64,000 nt of DNA from Dongshaea marina (lineage in GTDB: Bacteria; Pseudomonadota; Gammaproteobacteria; Enterobacterales; Aeromonadaceae): positions 1,129,658-1,193,657 of the forward strand of contig NZ_CP028897.1 of NCBI RefSeq assembly GCF_003072645.1. The letters run 5' to 3'. Each line of letters opens with the position of its first letter. The stretch's first letter is position 1. The position numbers and the translations under genes are program-made. Below are positions 8,758 to 17,689 of the stretch, in pieces. The notes beneath the pieces are model-generated. The model was given only the letters and a program-made list of their open reading frames with translations. It searched no databases and was not told where the DNA came from.

Positions 8758-11700
8758 GTGAAGCCTATGCATGGATACCCGGCAGCTTGTTTGTCAAGTT
8801 TTGTTAATGCGGTAGCATTGGCTTTTGTCAGAGTGCTACTCCTCCTGGGAATGCTTTCCTATTCCTCCGATCTCCTCTCCATTGCTGCACCCGGCAATCA
8901 TGTCTACTTTTATCATCAAAACGGAGCCGTGGCTCTGAGTGCCTGCCGGAGCAATGCTGAAAAGCATGGTGTGAGCTGCCATACCTGGCGTGGTCCTCAA
9001 TACTATTTTTATGTCCCCGGTATCGATTACGAAGAGAATCATTACTACAAAACGCCGGATGAGCTGGACCCTCCACTCAAATCCAATGGTCAAACCTGTC
9101 TGGCTGCAGGCAATCCCATCGATATCGCCACCGGCAATAAGTTTCAGCGTGAAGTTGATCTCACCAGTGGTGGACCAGATCCCCTAGTGGTTGGGCGCAA
9201 TTACAACAGCTCCAATGGCCTATGGCGCTTTGATTATTTTCAAAAAATCGAGATGAGAAGCGATCCGGCTGAGGTTTGGTTAAGGCGCGGTGATGGTAAG
9301 ACTTTTATCTATCGAAATACCGGGAGTAGCTGGCAATCCGATGCTGATGTTTATCATAAGCTTGAGCAATCGATAGAGGGCTATGACTGGCGGCTGACTC
9401 TGCAATCTGGTGGTGCTGAATACTATGACTCCAAGGGGCGACTACTGCGAGTGATCGATGCTCAGGGGAGGATTAAGACCCTCAGTCATGATGATCTTGG
9501 GGTGACAGTTCAAAATGGATTTGGTAAGAGCCTGCGTTTTGAATACGGCTCTCATGGAATGGTCCAGCTGGTGAGACTCAATGGAGAGCTTACACTTAGT
9601 TATCAATATGACGATTGGCAGCGCTTAATTGCTGTGACCTACCCGGACGGTACCCAAAAACAGTATCACTACCACCCAACACAGACAGCATTGTTAACAG
9701 GGATCACCGATGAGCGTGGTGTGCGCTTTGCAAGCTGGGAATATGATGCTGAGGGGCGGGCAATTCTGAGTGAGCACGCGGGACAGGAGCGTACAAAGCT
9801 TAGCTATAACCAGGATGGTTCAACTACCGTTACCAATGCTCTGGGTAAAGAGACCACCTACCATTTTACTGAAATTGAAACCCTCAAGAGGGTTACTCGT
9901 GTGGACGGGCATGCATCAGCACACTGCTTAGCGGCAAGCAAAGAGTATGGCTATTACGATAACGGCCTTGCTAAAACCAAGACAGATTGGCAGGGAAATG
10001 TGACTCGCTTTGAATACAATGAGCGGGGCCTGATTAGCTTGCAGGTTGAGGCTGAGGGGACCGCAGAGGAACGTCGGACTCATTGGCTATGGGATCCGCT
10101 CAAGCCACTGGCTGTGAGCAAGATTCAGGGAGATCACGTGCTTAGCTATGGGTATGATCTCTCCGGGCGCTTGATCCGCCTGCAACATTCAACCGGGGGG
10201 ACATGGCAATACAGTTATAACAGCCAGGGACTGTTGGCCACTGCAGACGGTCCGAGGAGTGATATTCAGGATATCACCCGCTATCAGTATGACGCCGATG
10301 GAAATCTTACCGAGGCGCTTAACCCTGCGGGTCACAGTTGGCGGTTTGGCAGCTACACTGTTCTTGGAAAGCCGGGCTGGAGTTTAGATCCCAATGGTAT
10401 TCAGACTCTCTACCGATACGATAGTTTGGGGCGAATTTTATCATCTAAGAAAGCGGGCGAGCTGACACATTATAGCTATGATCTCGTAGGTCAACTAGCC
10501 CAGCTTATTACCCCGGATGGCCTGCAAACCCGCTTCAGCTATGATGATGCACGCCGTTTGACCACTGTGATCTATGCCGATGGTAGTCAGCTGCTGCTTA
10601 GCTATGATGCTCAGGGGAATATTGTTCAGCAACAACTGATTAGTGCTGCGGGAGTTGTGAGTCGTCAGCGAGCTTTTCGCTATGACGAAATGAGTCGTCT
10701 GCTTGGGGTGATCTTAGAGCAGGGAGAGCACGGTTACCGCTATGATTTGAACAGTAACCCGATTTCTGGAGTCGATGGCATAGGGCATGAGCACTTCAGA
10801 GCCTATGACGCGCTTAACCGCTTGATTAACCATCAGGATGAAGCAGGCGGAGTAACCAGGCTCAGCTACAATCAGCAGGATGCCATCATTTTGGTGACGG
10901 CGCCCAACAATGCAGCAACGAGTTACAGCTATGATGGATTGGGTAACCGAACTCACAGAGCCAGCCCGGATACAGGCACAACCAGTTATCAGTATGATGA
11001 TGCAGGGAATCTGACTCTCAGAACAGATTCCCTGGGCCGACAGGAAAGCTATCGTTATGATGCGCTCAACCGCCTGATTGAGCGTAAAGCCGGTTCCTCA
11101 GTAACCCACTACCAATACGATGAGACAGAGCCAGGTCAGTATGGTATTGGCCATTTAACCGGTCTTAATAATGCCTCCTCTGAGCTCAGTTTCAGCTACG
11201 ATGCTCACGGTCGCTTGACTGAGCAGTCCCATAAATATCTTCTCTCAGCGGATGCTATAGCCCATCAATTCAACATCAGCTACGCCTATGCCTCGGGCGG
11301 TAAGCTGACACAACTCACCCTTCCTGAAAACAACAGGGTCCAAAACCGATACGATGCTTTCGGGCGTATTCAGGCCATTGAGTTTATTGGCTCAGATGGG
11401 ATTATAAATCCAGTGGTTAGTAACATCGAATATGATGCAGCTGGCGGCATCACAGCAATGGTTTGGGGGAACGGGACTCAGGAGATCCGTAACTATAATC
11501 GGGATGGCCGCTTGACCTATATGAGCATCCCGGGAGTGACAGATCTCAGTTATCGCTATGATGCCAATGGTAACCTGCTGGAGATTGGCGAGAACAGTTA
11601 CAGCTACGACATGTTAAACCGTCTGACTGGGGAGAAAAGCCTGCAGAAGACTCTAAGCTACAGTTACGATGCTGTTGGTAACCGACGGGAGCGATCGGGT

Positions 11701-13125
11701 GAAGGCGGCAGTAGTAACCAGATCCTGAACTATCAGGTGGCCAGTAATCGCCTCGTCAGCCAGGATGGCAAAGCGGTGAGCCTGGATGAGCTCGGACGCT
11801 TGCTAACAACCTTTGATGATAAAGAGCTGCAGTACAATCAGGATGGGCGGCTCTCCTCCATTCCTGCTGCCAATGTAGAGTATCGCTATAACGGACTGGG
11901 TCAGCGGATCCTGAAGCTTCAGCAGGGCACGGCTAAAAAATTCAAATATTGGCAGTGCCGTCGTCAGGCCATTCGTGAGTTTTTCAGGAGTCTAAAAACC
12001 GAACATTGGCGTGGGTTCAGGGCGAAATACCAGAGCCTCAAGCAGTCCCTCAAGATCTGTAAACAGAAGCGCAAAGAGTACCGCAAACTTAAGCGTCAGG
12101 GAGGCCTTAAGCAGGCGAAGACAACCAGCTACGCCTATGATCTGCATGGCCAATTAATCGCTGAGTACAGTGAAGAGCAAGGTTATAAATTCTATCTTTG
12201 GCTGGGTAGCCGACCTGTCGCCATGGTTCAGATCATTCAGGAGGGGGATGGGTTTGTGACTGGCCCAGTAACTTACCTTCACACCGATCACCTTAATACC
12301 CCGCGCTGGGGCACTGATTCAAAGCAGCAATTGGTTTGGCGATGGCAATCTGATGCCTTTGGCGTTGGTGAGGCCCATGACCCGCACAAACTTAACATCA
12401 ACTTGCGCTTCCCCGGGCAGTACTATGACTCAGAAACTGGTTTGCACTATAACTACCATAGATACTACGATCCTGAGACCGGGCGTTATATCACCAGTGA
12501 TCCGATTGGGTTGGTTGGAGGAGTGAATACTTATGGCTATGCTCTTGGAAATTCAATCAATCTAAGTGATCCCTATGGCTTATGTCCATGGTGCGTAGTT
12601 GGTGCAGTTATAAGTGGTGGTATTAATGCCTACTCACAGTATCAAGAGAATAAAGGTTTTAATAACTTCAATTGGGTAGACTTTTTGGGTAGTACTGCTA
12701 CAGGGGCCTTAGGAGGGGGGCTTGGTACACTTGCTTCACGTTTGACTTGGCGGGCTGCCGGCAGTACTTGGCAGTTAAGCACCTTGGGACAAGTTGCAGT
12801 TAATAGTATTGGTAGCTCTGCTATTGGGGCAGGTGTAGCTTCTATTCAGAACAGGCTCAATGGACGTTGCAGTAATGTTTCTGGTGCGGCCATTAATGGA
12901 CTGATAGTTGGTGTTTTGGGAGCGGGCTTAGGTAGCGGCATATCAAAAATAATCAAAAGCTTAAACCACTCGAAATATAATGCATTGCCATTAGAGATTA
13001 GGTTATTATACGATTCTAATGCGCTACATGGTGTTAGGCGACCTGTATTTATACCAGGCGGAGTTACTTTTGGTAATTCTATAGGAAGTACAGTGTCAAA
13101 TATGAATATCTATGAATATCTATGA
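8758..13125 (+). CDS. RHS-repeat polymorphic toxin-like protein
   Basis: 1455 residues from a GTG start. The N-terminus has a hydrophobic signal-like segment (VALAFVRVLLLLGMLSYSS). A DUF6531-type entry follows near residues 118-150 (GNPIDIATGNKFQREVDLTSGGPDPLVV cluster), then some 900 residues of YD/RHS repeats (YRYDxxGN, YSYDxxGR). The RHS core ends with the hallmark block RYYDPETGRYITSDPIGL and DPYGL at residues 1271-1275. The last 180 residues form a distinct AT-richer C-terminal tail: Gly/Ala-rich hydrophobic helices and then a soluble ~50-residue end. By analogy with Rhs/polymorphic toxins the tail would be the toxic or effector domain, but no known toxin motif is visible. An unusual Lys/Arg-rich block interrupts the barrel at residues 1061-1121. 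Confidence 0.88.
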   Translation: MKPMHGYPAACLSSFVNAVALAFVRVLLLLGMLSYSSDLLSIAAPGNHVYFYHQNGAVALSACRSNAEKHGVSCHTWRGPQYYFYVPGIDYEENHYYKTPDELDPPLKSNGQTCLAAGNPIDIATGNKFQREVDLTSGGPDPLVVGRNYNSSNGLWRFDYFQKIEMRSDPAEVWLRRGDGKTFIYRNTGSSWQSDADVYHKLEQSIEGYDWRLTLQSGGAEYYDSKGRLLRVIDAQGRIKTLSHDDLGVTVQNGFGKSLRFEYGSHGMVQLVRLNGELTLSYQYDDWQRLIAVTYPDGTQKQYHYHPTQTALLTGITDERGVRFASWEYDAEGRAILSEHAGQERTKLSYNQDGSTTVTNALGKETTYHFTEIETLKRVTRVDGHASAHCLAASKEYGYYDNGLAKTKTDWQGNVTRFEYNERGLISLQVEAEGTAEERRTHWLWDPLKPLAVSKIQGDHVLSYGYDLSGRLIRLQHSTGGTWQYSYNSQGLLATADGPRSDIQDITRYQYDADGNLTEALNPAGHSWRFGSYTVLGKPGWSLDPNGIQTLYRYDSLGRILSSKKAGELTHYSYDLVGQLAQLITPDGLQTRFSYDDARRLTTVIYADGSQLLLSYDAQGNIVQQQLISAAGVVSRQRAFRYDEMSRLLGVILEQGEHGYRYDLNSNPISGVDGIGHEHFRAYDALNRLINHQDEAGGVTRLSYNQQDAIILVTAPNNAATSYSYDGLGNRTHRASPDTGTTSYQYDDAGNLTLRTDSLGRQESYRYDALNRLIERKAGSSVTHYQYDETEPGQYGIGHLTGLNNASSELSFSYDAHGRLTEQSHKYLLSADAIAHQFNISYAYASGGKLTQLTLPENNRVQNRYDAFGRIQAIEFIGSDGIINPVVSNIEYDAAGGITAMVWGNGTQEIRNYNRDGRLTYMSIPGVTDLSYRYDANGNLLEIGENSYSYDMLNRLTGEKSLQKTLSYSYDAVGNRRERSGEGGSSNQILNYQVASNRLVSQDGKAVSLDELGRLLTTFDDKELQYNQDGRLSSIPAANVEYRYNGLGQRILKLQQGTAKKFKYWQCRRQAIREFFRSLKTEHWRGFRAKYQSLKQSLKICKQKRKEYRKLKRQGGLKQAKTTSYAYDLHGQLIAEYSEEQGYKFYLWLGSRPVAMVQIIQEGDGFVTGPVTYLHTDHLNTPRWGTDSKQQLVWRWQSDAFGVGEAHDPHKLNINLRFPGQYYDSETGLHYNYHRYYDPETGRYITSDPIGLVGGVNTYGYALGNSINLSDPYGLCPWCVVGAVISGGINAYSQYQENKGFNNFNWVDFLGSTATGALGGGLGTLASRLTWRAAGSTWQLSTLGQVAVNSIGSSAIGAGVASIQNRLNGRCSNVSGAAINGLIVGVLGAGLGSGISKIIKSLNHSKYNALPLEIRLLYDSNALHGVRRPVFIPGGVTFGNSIGSTVSNMNIYEYL

Positions 13126-13153
13126 ATATCTATGAGTATGGAGTGATAGAATA

Positions 13154-13384
13154 GTGAACATAATAATATATATGTTGATATATTTTATTGGGTTTCCGGT
13201 TTTTGGAGGAGTTTTTGGTCTCTTGTTTTTTCATATTTTAAATTTTTTGAATGGACCTTTAAATGATACTTTTCTTTGGCTGTCAGTTATTGGGTGGTCT
13301 GGATTTTGTTTATTCTCAGGGTGCTATGGATTTTATTTTATTATTAGGATGGAGAAATTAACAAGAAAAAGTAAGCGCAAATAA
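13154..13384 (+). CDS. small two-TM protein, candidate immunity protein
   Basis: 76 residues from GTG, 28 bases after the RHS stop codon. Two strongly hydrophobic segments (about residues 3-31 and 41-63) and a basic tail RKSKRK. Its position directly behind the RHS C-terminal tail, its low GC and its small size fit an immunity protein for a membrane-acting toxin. No family recognised and the immunity role is inference from position only. Confidence 0.55.
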   Translation: MNIIIYMLIYFIGFPVFGGVFGLLFFHILNFLNGPLNDTFLWLSVIGWSGFCLFSGCYGFYFIIRMEKLTRKSKRK

Positions 13385-13595
13385 TTTTCGTAGAGGATGT
13401 TTATATTAATAGGAATCTTACAATATGTGAGTTTATAATTCTCATGTCTATACGAGTCAGTATTAGCTAGTTATGAGTAGTTAAATAAAAACACATTCAT
13501 CTATAATTGTCATTTAATAGCTGGTTGCCAGAATGTAAATGTAACATCATCGACGAAGGGATTGATAGATATCTTCAAGATAGAAAGGAAATTTT

Positions 13596-13868
13596 ATGTT
13601 TGTAACATATGTATTTGATGTTCTGTTTAACATTATATTTTCATACATTGTAGTCTCAGGCGCCGTCAGTAAGACTGACGCACCAACGGCGACATCTATG
13701 TTTTTATTTATAAATGCTATAACGCTATACGTTACAGCCCTAGATAAAGAAAGCCGGGTGTTCAAACTCAAAATAAGAAACAACTTAGGAAGTAAATATG
13801 TTTACTACCATATGATAAAGTTTGTCATGATGATGATTTTTATGGATGCTTTATCTCGTTATACTTAA
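13596..13868 (+). CDS. small membrane protein of unknown function
   Basis: 90 residues, preceded by a good AAGGA site at 13585-13589. Hydrophobic segments at about residues 3-24, 32-48 and 72-84 suggest two or three membrane passes. AT-rich. It lies in the array of small genes downstream of the RHS gene, so it may be an orphan immunity gene. No recognised domain. Confidence 0.5.
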   Translation: MFVTYVFDVLFNIIFSYIVVSGAVSKTDAPTATSMFLFINAITLYVTALDKESRVFKLKIRNNLGSKYVYYHMIKFVMMMIFMDALSRYT

Positions 13869-13973
13869 CGGTTTGATTTTATTGCTGTTTAAATGAAGTA
13901 TCTAGTATGACTAGACTCTTATCATTACTATTAAATTAGCTGCTGGGTCATTTTGTGAAACGGAATAAATTAA

Positions 13974-14321
13974 ATGAATATTTGGATTGAAGTTATTCTA
14001 TTCTTTGCTTGTTGCGCAGTGTTAATGGTGCTATTGATCTCTTTGTATGGAGAAATATTATTGATAGCGGGAACTGGAACTTTAATTAAAAGAAAAATGC
14101 TGTCATGCATATCTATTGTTGTCGCATGCTTTACTTTTACTCTTCCAATTAGCATAAGCTTTAGTTTCTTCGATGGATGGAGAGAAATGTTCCAAACCAA
14201 TCAGAATTTCCATATGTTATTCATTTTTCTATATGCTCTCTCAATCATACCAGCACTGATCTATTTTAGGATTAAATATCTAACTAAACTTAAATCAATG
14301 GGTTTCTTTTACCATTGGTGA
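13974..14321 (+). CDS. membrane protein, intact paralogue of the IS-split gene
   Basis: 115 residues with three predicted membrane segments (about 5-27, 42-62, 78-95) and a conserved C-terminus (KYLTKLKSMGFFYHW). Its second half aligns well with the gene remnant at 15178-15471, where the same LYxLSxxPxxxxFxxxYLxKLKxxGFF pattern recurs; its N-terminus (MNIWIE) aligns with the fragment at 14523. It is thus the intact member of a tandem duplication. Function unknown; location suggests an immunity-type gene of the RHS island. Confidence 0.6.
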   Translation: MNIWIEVILFFACCAVLMVLLISLYGEILLIAGTGTLIKRKMLSCISIVVACFTFTLPISISFSFFDGWREMFQTNQNFHMLFIFLYALSIIPALIYFRIKYLTKLKSMGFFYHW

Positions 14322-14522
14322 ATATATTATATTGAAAAGTGTTGAAAACCCATGATGATATTAGAAACAGTTAATATTTCCACATTGAGGTCTACTGATT
14401 CCCTGCTGTTGGTAAACCTGTAAATTCACTAAGTGTTAGTAAGACCCTAGTAAGATAGTCTGTTCTGTAATCGAAGGTGATTCTATTGATTGTATCGATA
14501 TAACAATTTAGAGGTTGTAGTC

Positions 14523-14560
14523 ATGATTTGAATTGAAACAACAGTGTTCTTTTTATTGTC
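14523..14560 (+). pseudogene. 5' fragment of the second paralogue, cut by the IS
   Basis: ATG ATT TGA ATT GAA at 14523 onward matches the start of the paralogue at 13974 (ATG AAT ATT TGG ATT GAA), with loss of one codon and a TGG-to-TGA change, then continues hydrophobic (TTVFFLL) up to the IS left end near 14560. An AGAGG-like ribosome site lies just upstream. The gene resumes on the other side of the element. Confidence 0.6.
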
Positions 14561-15177
14561 ACCCCTAAACCACCGCCTAAGGCGGTGGTGATTGTAAAAT
14601 CGAGGCTATAGCACTGAAGAGTGCCCATGCTAGAAATGACCTGCTTATTCACCACAATAAGAGGTCTAACATGGGCGATTACAGAAGTTCATCACATGTC
14701 TACTAGCGTTGCAAATATCATATCGTTTGGACTCCGAAATACCGTTTTAAGATCCTAAGAAACAAGATCGGGAAGGAGCTTTATCGGAGCATTTATATCC
14801 TGTGCAATATGAAGGAATGTGAGGTTCTGGAGCTGAACATTCAGTACGATCATGTTCACTTGGTTGTGATAGCACCACCTAAGCTATCGATATCAGGGTT
14901 GATGGGGACTTTGAAGGGGAGGACAGCAATCAGATTGTTCAATAAATTTCTTCATATACGGAAAAAGCAATGGGGAAACCACTTTTGGGCAAGGGGATAT
15001 TTCGTAGATACGATAGGGGTAAATGAGGTAATAATCAGGAGATATGTTCGCCACCAAGATAAGCAGGATATTGAGCATGAGCGACAGCTCGGCTTGCTCG
15101 ATTGAAGCCTATTGCCCCTTCCAGGGGCTTCTAAGAAAGCCACCTTCTAAGAAGGTGGATGTTTACTATACGTAATA
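14561..15177 (+). mobile_element. IS200/IS605-family element
   Basis: About 0.6 kb. The left end carries the hairpin CCACCGCC-TAA-GGCGGTGG (14570-14588). The right end carries CCACCTTC-TAA-GAAGGTGG (15140-15158) with the same TAA loop, preceded by a second hairpin at 15114-15128. Subterminal imperfect palindromes without terminal inverted repeats, plus a single TnpA gene and no TnpB, define an IS200-type element. The outer limits are inferred from where the interrupted host gene stops and resumes and may be off by some bases. Confidence 0.85.
14671..15105 (+). pseudogene. tnpA: IS200-type transposase TnpA with premature amber codon
   Basis: The reading frame from ATG 14671 begins MGDYRSSSHVY, then hits TAG at 14704-14706 where the family has tryptophan, and continues CKYHIVWTPKYRF. 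Downstream are the HUH motif (QYDHVHLVVI) and the region of the catalytic tyrosine (IIRRYVRHQ). Total 144 codons, normal for IS200 TnpA. The single W-to-stop change at codon 12 would inactivate it unless suppressed; the longest open part starts at ATG 14809 and lacks the N-terminal strand. Confidence 0.85.
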
Positions 15178-15471
15178 ATTTTCTTGATATCCTTCATACT
15201 TTATGGGGGTTCTCTGTGTTATATCGGAAAATCTAATGTTATTGTCAGAAATATCTCAGCAATCGTTGTGTACTTTTTCTTTTCGCTTATACTTATATCT
15301 CCAGTGATTATATCATTCAAGATTATGGAGAACTGGAGGCTTGAGTTTGTTAATAATTTCCTTTACACGCTCCTTTATATAATTCTCTACATTTTATCGT
15401 TAGTTCCCGGATATGTTGTCTTTAAAAATGTCTACCTAAATAAGTTGAAGATGCTTGGTTTTTTTAGATAA
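15178..15471 (+). pseudogene. 3' fragment of the IS-split membrane-protein paralogue
   Basis: This segment encodes FLISFILYGG... through ...YLNKLKMLGFFR, matching residues about 20-112 of the intact neighbour at 13974-14321. Three hydrophobic segments are retained. A TTG at 15184 could serve as a start, giving 95 residues, but there is no ribosome site and the natural 5' end lies at 14523 across the IS. I therefore treat it as the remnant of a disrupted gene. Confidence 0.65.
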
Positions 15472-15576
15472 TGGGGAGTGAATAATAAACCGTGCTAGCA
15501 CTGATTGGGTTAATATCTTTACTAAAGTGACTTTTATGGGTGGAATGGCAGGGTTTGAAGTGATAGGGTGGCTATT

Positions 15577-15993
15577 ATGAAGATAATAAATAATTTTTGG
15601 GGAATGCCATTACTTATGAGGTATCTAGTTTTGCTAGGTTTACTTGGGCCATTTATTGCATTGTATTCTGTATCATCTGACTATGTGTATGGATTTGATG
15701 GGGTTAAAAGAGGGTTGGAAGTTGAAGCCCTTACCAAATTTTTAATCGTGCTTTGTATGTTCCCTACTTTTTTGGGCTCAATCATGATGCTATTTAAGAT
15801 TAGGGCGTCTATATTACTATATAGTGGCGGGTGGTTTATCGTTTGTTTGTCACCATTACTTGTTGACTCAATAAAGACTCTGAATGGAATGTGGCTGTAT
15901 CAGTTCATATTTGAAATGTTTATAGGTTTCGCTGTGGTCTGCTATTTCGTTATAAATAAACGTGTTAAAGAATATTTTGCTATCGACGAGTGA
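15577..15993 (+). CDS. four-TM membrane protein of unknown function
   Basis: 138 residues from ATG 15577 (a GTG at 15568 is in frame but less well placed). Hydrophobic segments at about 12-30, 50-70, 78-98 and 108-126 indicate four membrane passes; the C-terminus NKRVKEYFAIDE is charged. AT-rich like its neighbours. No family recognised. It could be an immunity-type gene of the RHS island, by position only. Confidence 0.55.
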   Translation: MKIINNFWGMPLLMRYLVLLGLLGPFIALYSVSSDYVYGFDGVKRGLEVEALTKFLIVLCMFPTFLGSIMMLFKIRASILLYSGGWFIVCLSPLLVDSIKTLNGMWLYQFIFEMFIGFAVVCYFVINKRVKEYFAIDE

Positions 15994-16032
15994 ATTTAAA
16001 AAGTAATTAACTCCATAATAAGGAGTCATAAT

Positions 16033-16480
16033 ATGGGTTCTGGTAAGGATGGCGGCCTGATAATAAAACTATGCAAAGCTATATATAGCATGTCTGTCAC
16101 CATTTACTTTTCTTTATATCCTACTGTTTCAATTGGTAATGAACGATGAGATTTCTTTAATTCATGCCATAGGGTTATCTCAATTATGGGTGATTGTTTT
16201 TATCTTAATTAAAGGATATAGGATCGAAGTGTCTAATAACTATTGCTGTATAGCTAGTATCTTGAGAAGTACGAAAACATTTAAAATCAGTGAACTTGAC
16301 CATATTAGAATTGTTTCACCTCTTGAGGGGGGATTTTCTCGTATATGGAAGCCTCCATTTCGAGCTGCTTTTTGTTTAAAAGATGGTAGAGAAATAGAAG
16401 TAAATATAAAGATGTATGAGTTAGAAAAACTTGAATCTGTAGCTAAGGCTTGCGGTGTAGTGTTCATAAATTCGGATTGA
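16033..16480 (+). pseudogene. membrane-anchored PH-like-domain protein, possible frameshift
   Basis: A strong AAGGAG site (16019-16024) precedes ATG 16033, but that frame stops at 16149 after 38 codons. A second frame, open from 16067, encodes a hydrophobic stretch (YIACLSPFTFLYILLFQLVM), a second one (LSQLWVIVFILI) and then a soluble region (KTFKISELDHIRIVSPLEGG) that looks like the bacterial PH domain of two-TM proteins. One base too many in AAAA at 16065-16068 would join them. Alternatively ATG 16139 starts a coupled second gene of 113 residues. Function unknown. Confidence 0.45.
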
Positions 16481-16497
16481 GGCAAGAAAGGTTTATT

Positions 16498-16779
16498 ATG
16501 AAACATAAGCGTTTTATGCCAAGCGAAGTCTTATTGTCTCGTCTGCTATCTTTCGGCATTGCTATCGGCATGATACTAGCGGGAGTCATCGCTAGCACCT
16601 GGTGGATTGACGGGAACCTAGAAAAAGGGGTTTTTTGCTTGATCGGAATGACAGTTTTCACTATTCACAATGGGATTAGGGTTCTCGAATGCAATAAAGA
16701 TAAGAAACTTTTTATTATTATATTTATAATCCCATTGATTGTCAGTGGCGTGTTTTTTATTTTTGGGTTTTTTATTTAG
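16498..16779 (+). CDS. small three-TM membrane protein
   Basis: 93 residues from ATG 16498, preceded by AAAGG; an in-frame TTG at 16450 overlaps the previous gene and is less likely. Hydrophobic segments at about 14-34, 42-57 and 69-92, with a charged ECNKDKK loop. No domain recognised. Part of the small-gene array behind the RHS gene. Confidence 0.5.
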   Translation: MKHKRFMPSEVLLSRLLSFGIAIGMILAGVIASTWWIDGNLEKGVFCLIGMTVFTIHNGIRVLECNKDKKLFIIIFIIPLIVSGVFFIFGFFI

Positions 16780-16895
16780 GACTTATGGATAAGATTATTC
16801 GGTAACTAAACGGGTTCTTAAGAGAGTGATAGAATAAATCGTACTACTCAACTAATAGAAGATGTTGAGAAATACAAGCATAATAAGGAGATTGG

Positions 16896-17369
16896 ATGAA
16901 GGATTTCATGATGGCACTTATCTTTTCTAAGATGGTGCTATTAACAGCATCACCTATATCAATTTTTGATGGAGTATATAGTATTTATCTAGATAAACCT
17001 ATATCAGCTGTCACGTCAGGGGCTAGCTTACAACTAGATGTGACATCTATGGTTTTGGGAGTTGACTTTAATGACATTCTCGAAATAAGAAGGGAAGTCA
17101 AGAGGCTATTCCCGAGTGGCTCAATATCAGCAAACTTGATAGGTCGTGGTGTAAATACAGAATTACTATATGATGGGAATACTTTTATTGGTGGCAGAAA
17201 AGTATACTTATCTTTGACTGGAAATATACCAGTTAGTACCGAGTGGAATAGAGTAACAATAGATAGTGATATCAATTTAAAAAATGTTTTAATTGAATGG
17301 AAGAACTACAAGAATCAGGTGAAAGGTAAATGTAATGCTAATAATGAAAATTGGTGGCTATTTTCTTGA
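16896..17369 (+). CDS. hypothetical protein, RHS island
   Basis: 157 residues behind a strong AAGGAG site. One hydrophobic N-terminal segment (about 4-24) may be a signal peptide or anchor; the rest is soluble with beta-rich character (YLSLTGNIPVSTEWNRVTIDSD). AT-rich. I do not recognise the family. As it is the only mostly soluble product of the array, it may have a different role from the small membrane proteins. Confidence 0.55.
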   Translation: MKDFMMALIFSKMVLLTASPISIFDGVYSIYLDKPISAVTSGASLQLDVTSMVLGVDFNDILEIRREVKRLFPSGSISANLIGRGVNTELLYDGNTFIGGRKVYLSLTGNIPVSTEWNRVTIDSDINLKNVLIEWKNYKNQVKGKCNANNENWWLFS

Positions 17370-17401
17370 TTTCTTTTCCTAGTGAATGGGTGTTCATTAT
17401 T

Positions 17402-17689
17402 ATGGATATTCAGAGATTGCGATTTTTCATTTTGTGGGTTGTTCAGGCTGTCTTGATAACTGTCCATTTGGTTTTAGATGATGACAGAGATGGAACCTTT
17501 ATAACATGGCATTACTTTACGGCACTAATTTACTTCATATTTGTATGTGGTTATATAATTTCACTCAGGTGCCCAAACTCTTCATGCCGGGTGCCTCAAA
17601 TTTATAGAGGGATATCTCCACTCTCTTGGCGCCTTCCCTCAGATTACTGCTGGAAATGCGGATTAAAGATCAAGAAGGATAGAGAGTGA
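17402..17689 (+). CDS. two-TM protein with C-terminal zinc-ribbon-like cysteines
   Basis: 95 residues from ATG 17402; an upstream in-frame start at 17351 would overlap the preceding gene by 19 bases. Two membrane segments (about 5-22 and 34-51) are followed by RCPNSSCRVPQ and CWKCGLKI, four cysteines spaced like a small zinc ribbon. Function unknown. It is the last AT-rich gene before the conserved yggE. Confidence 0.5.
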   Translation: MDIQRLRFFILWVVQAVLITVHLVLDDDRDGTFITWHYFTALIYFIFVCGYIISLRCPNSSCRVPQIYRGISPLSWRLPSDYCWKCGLKIKKDRE

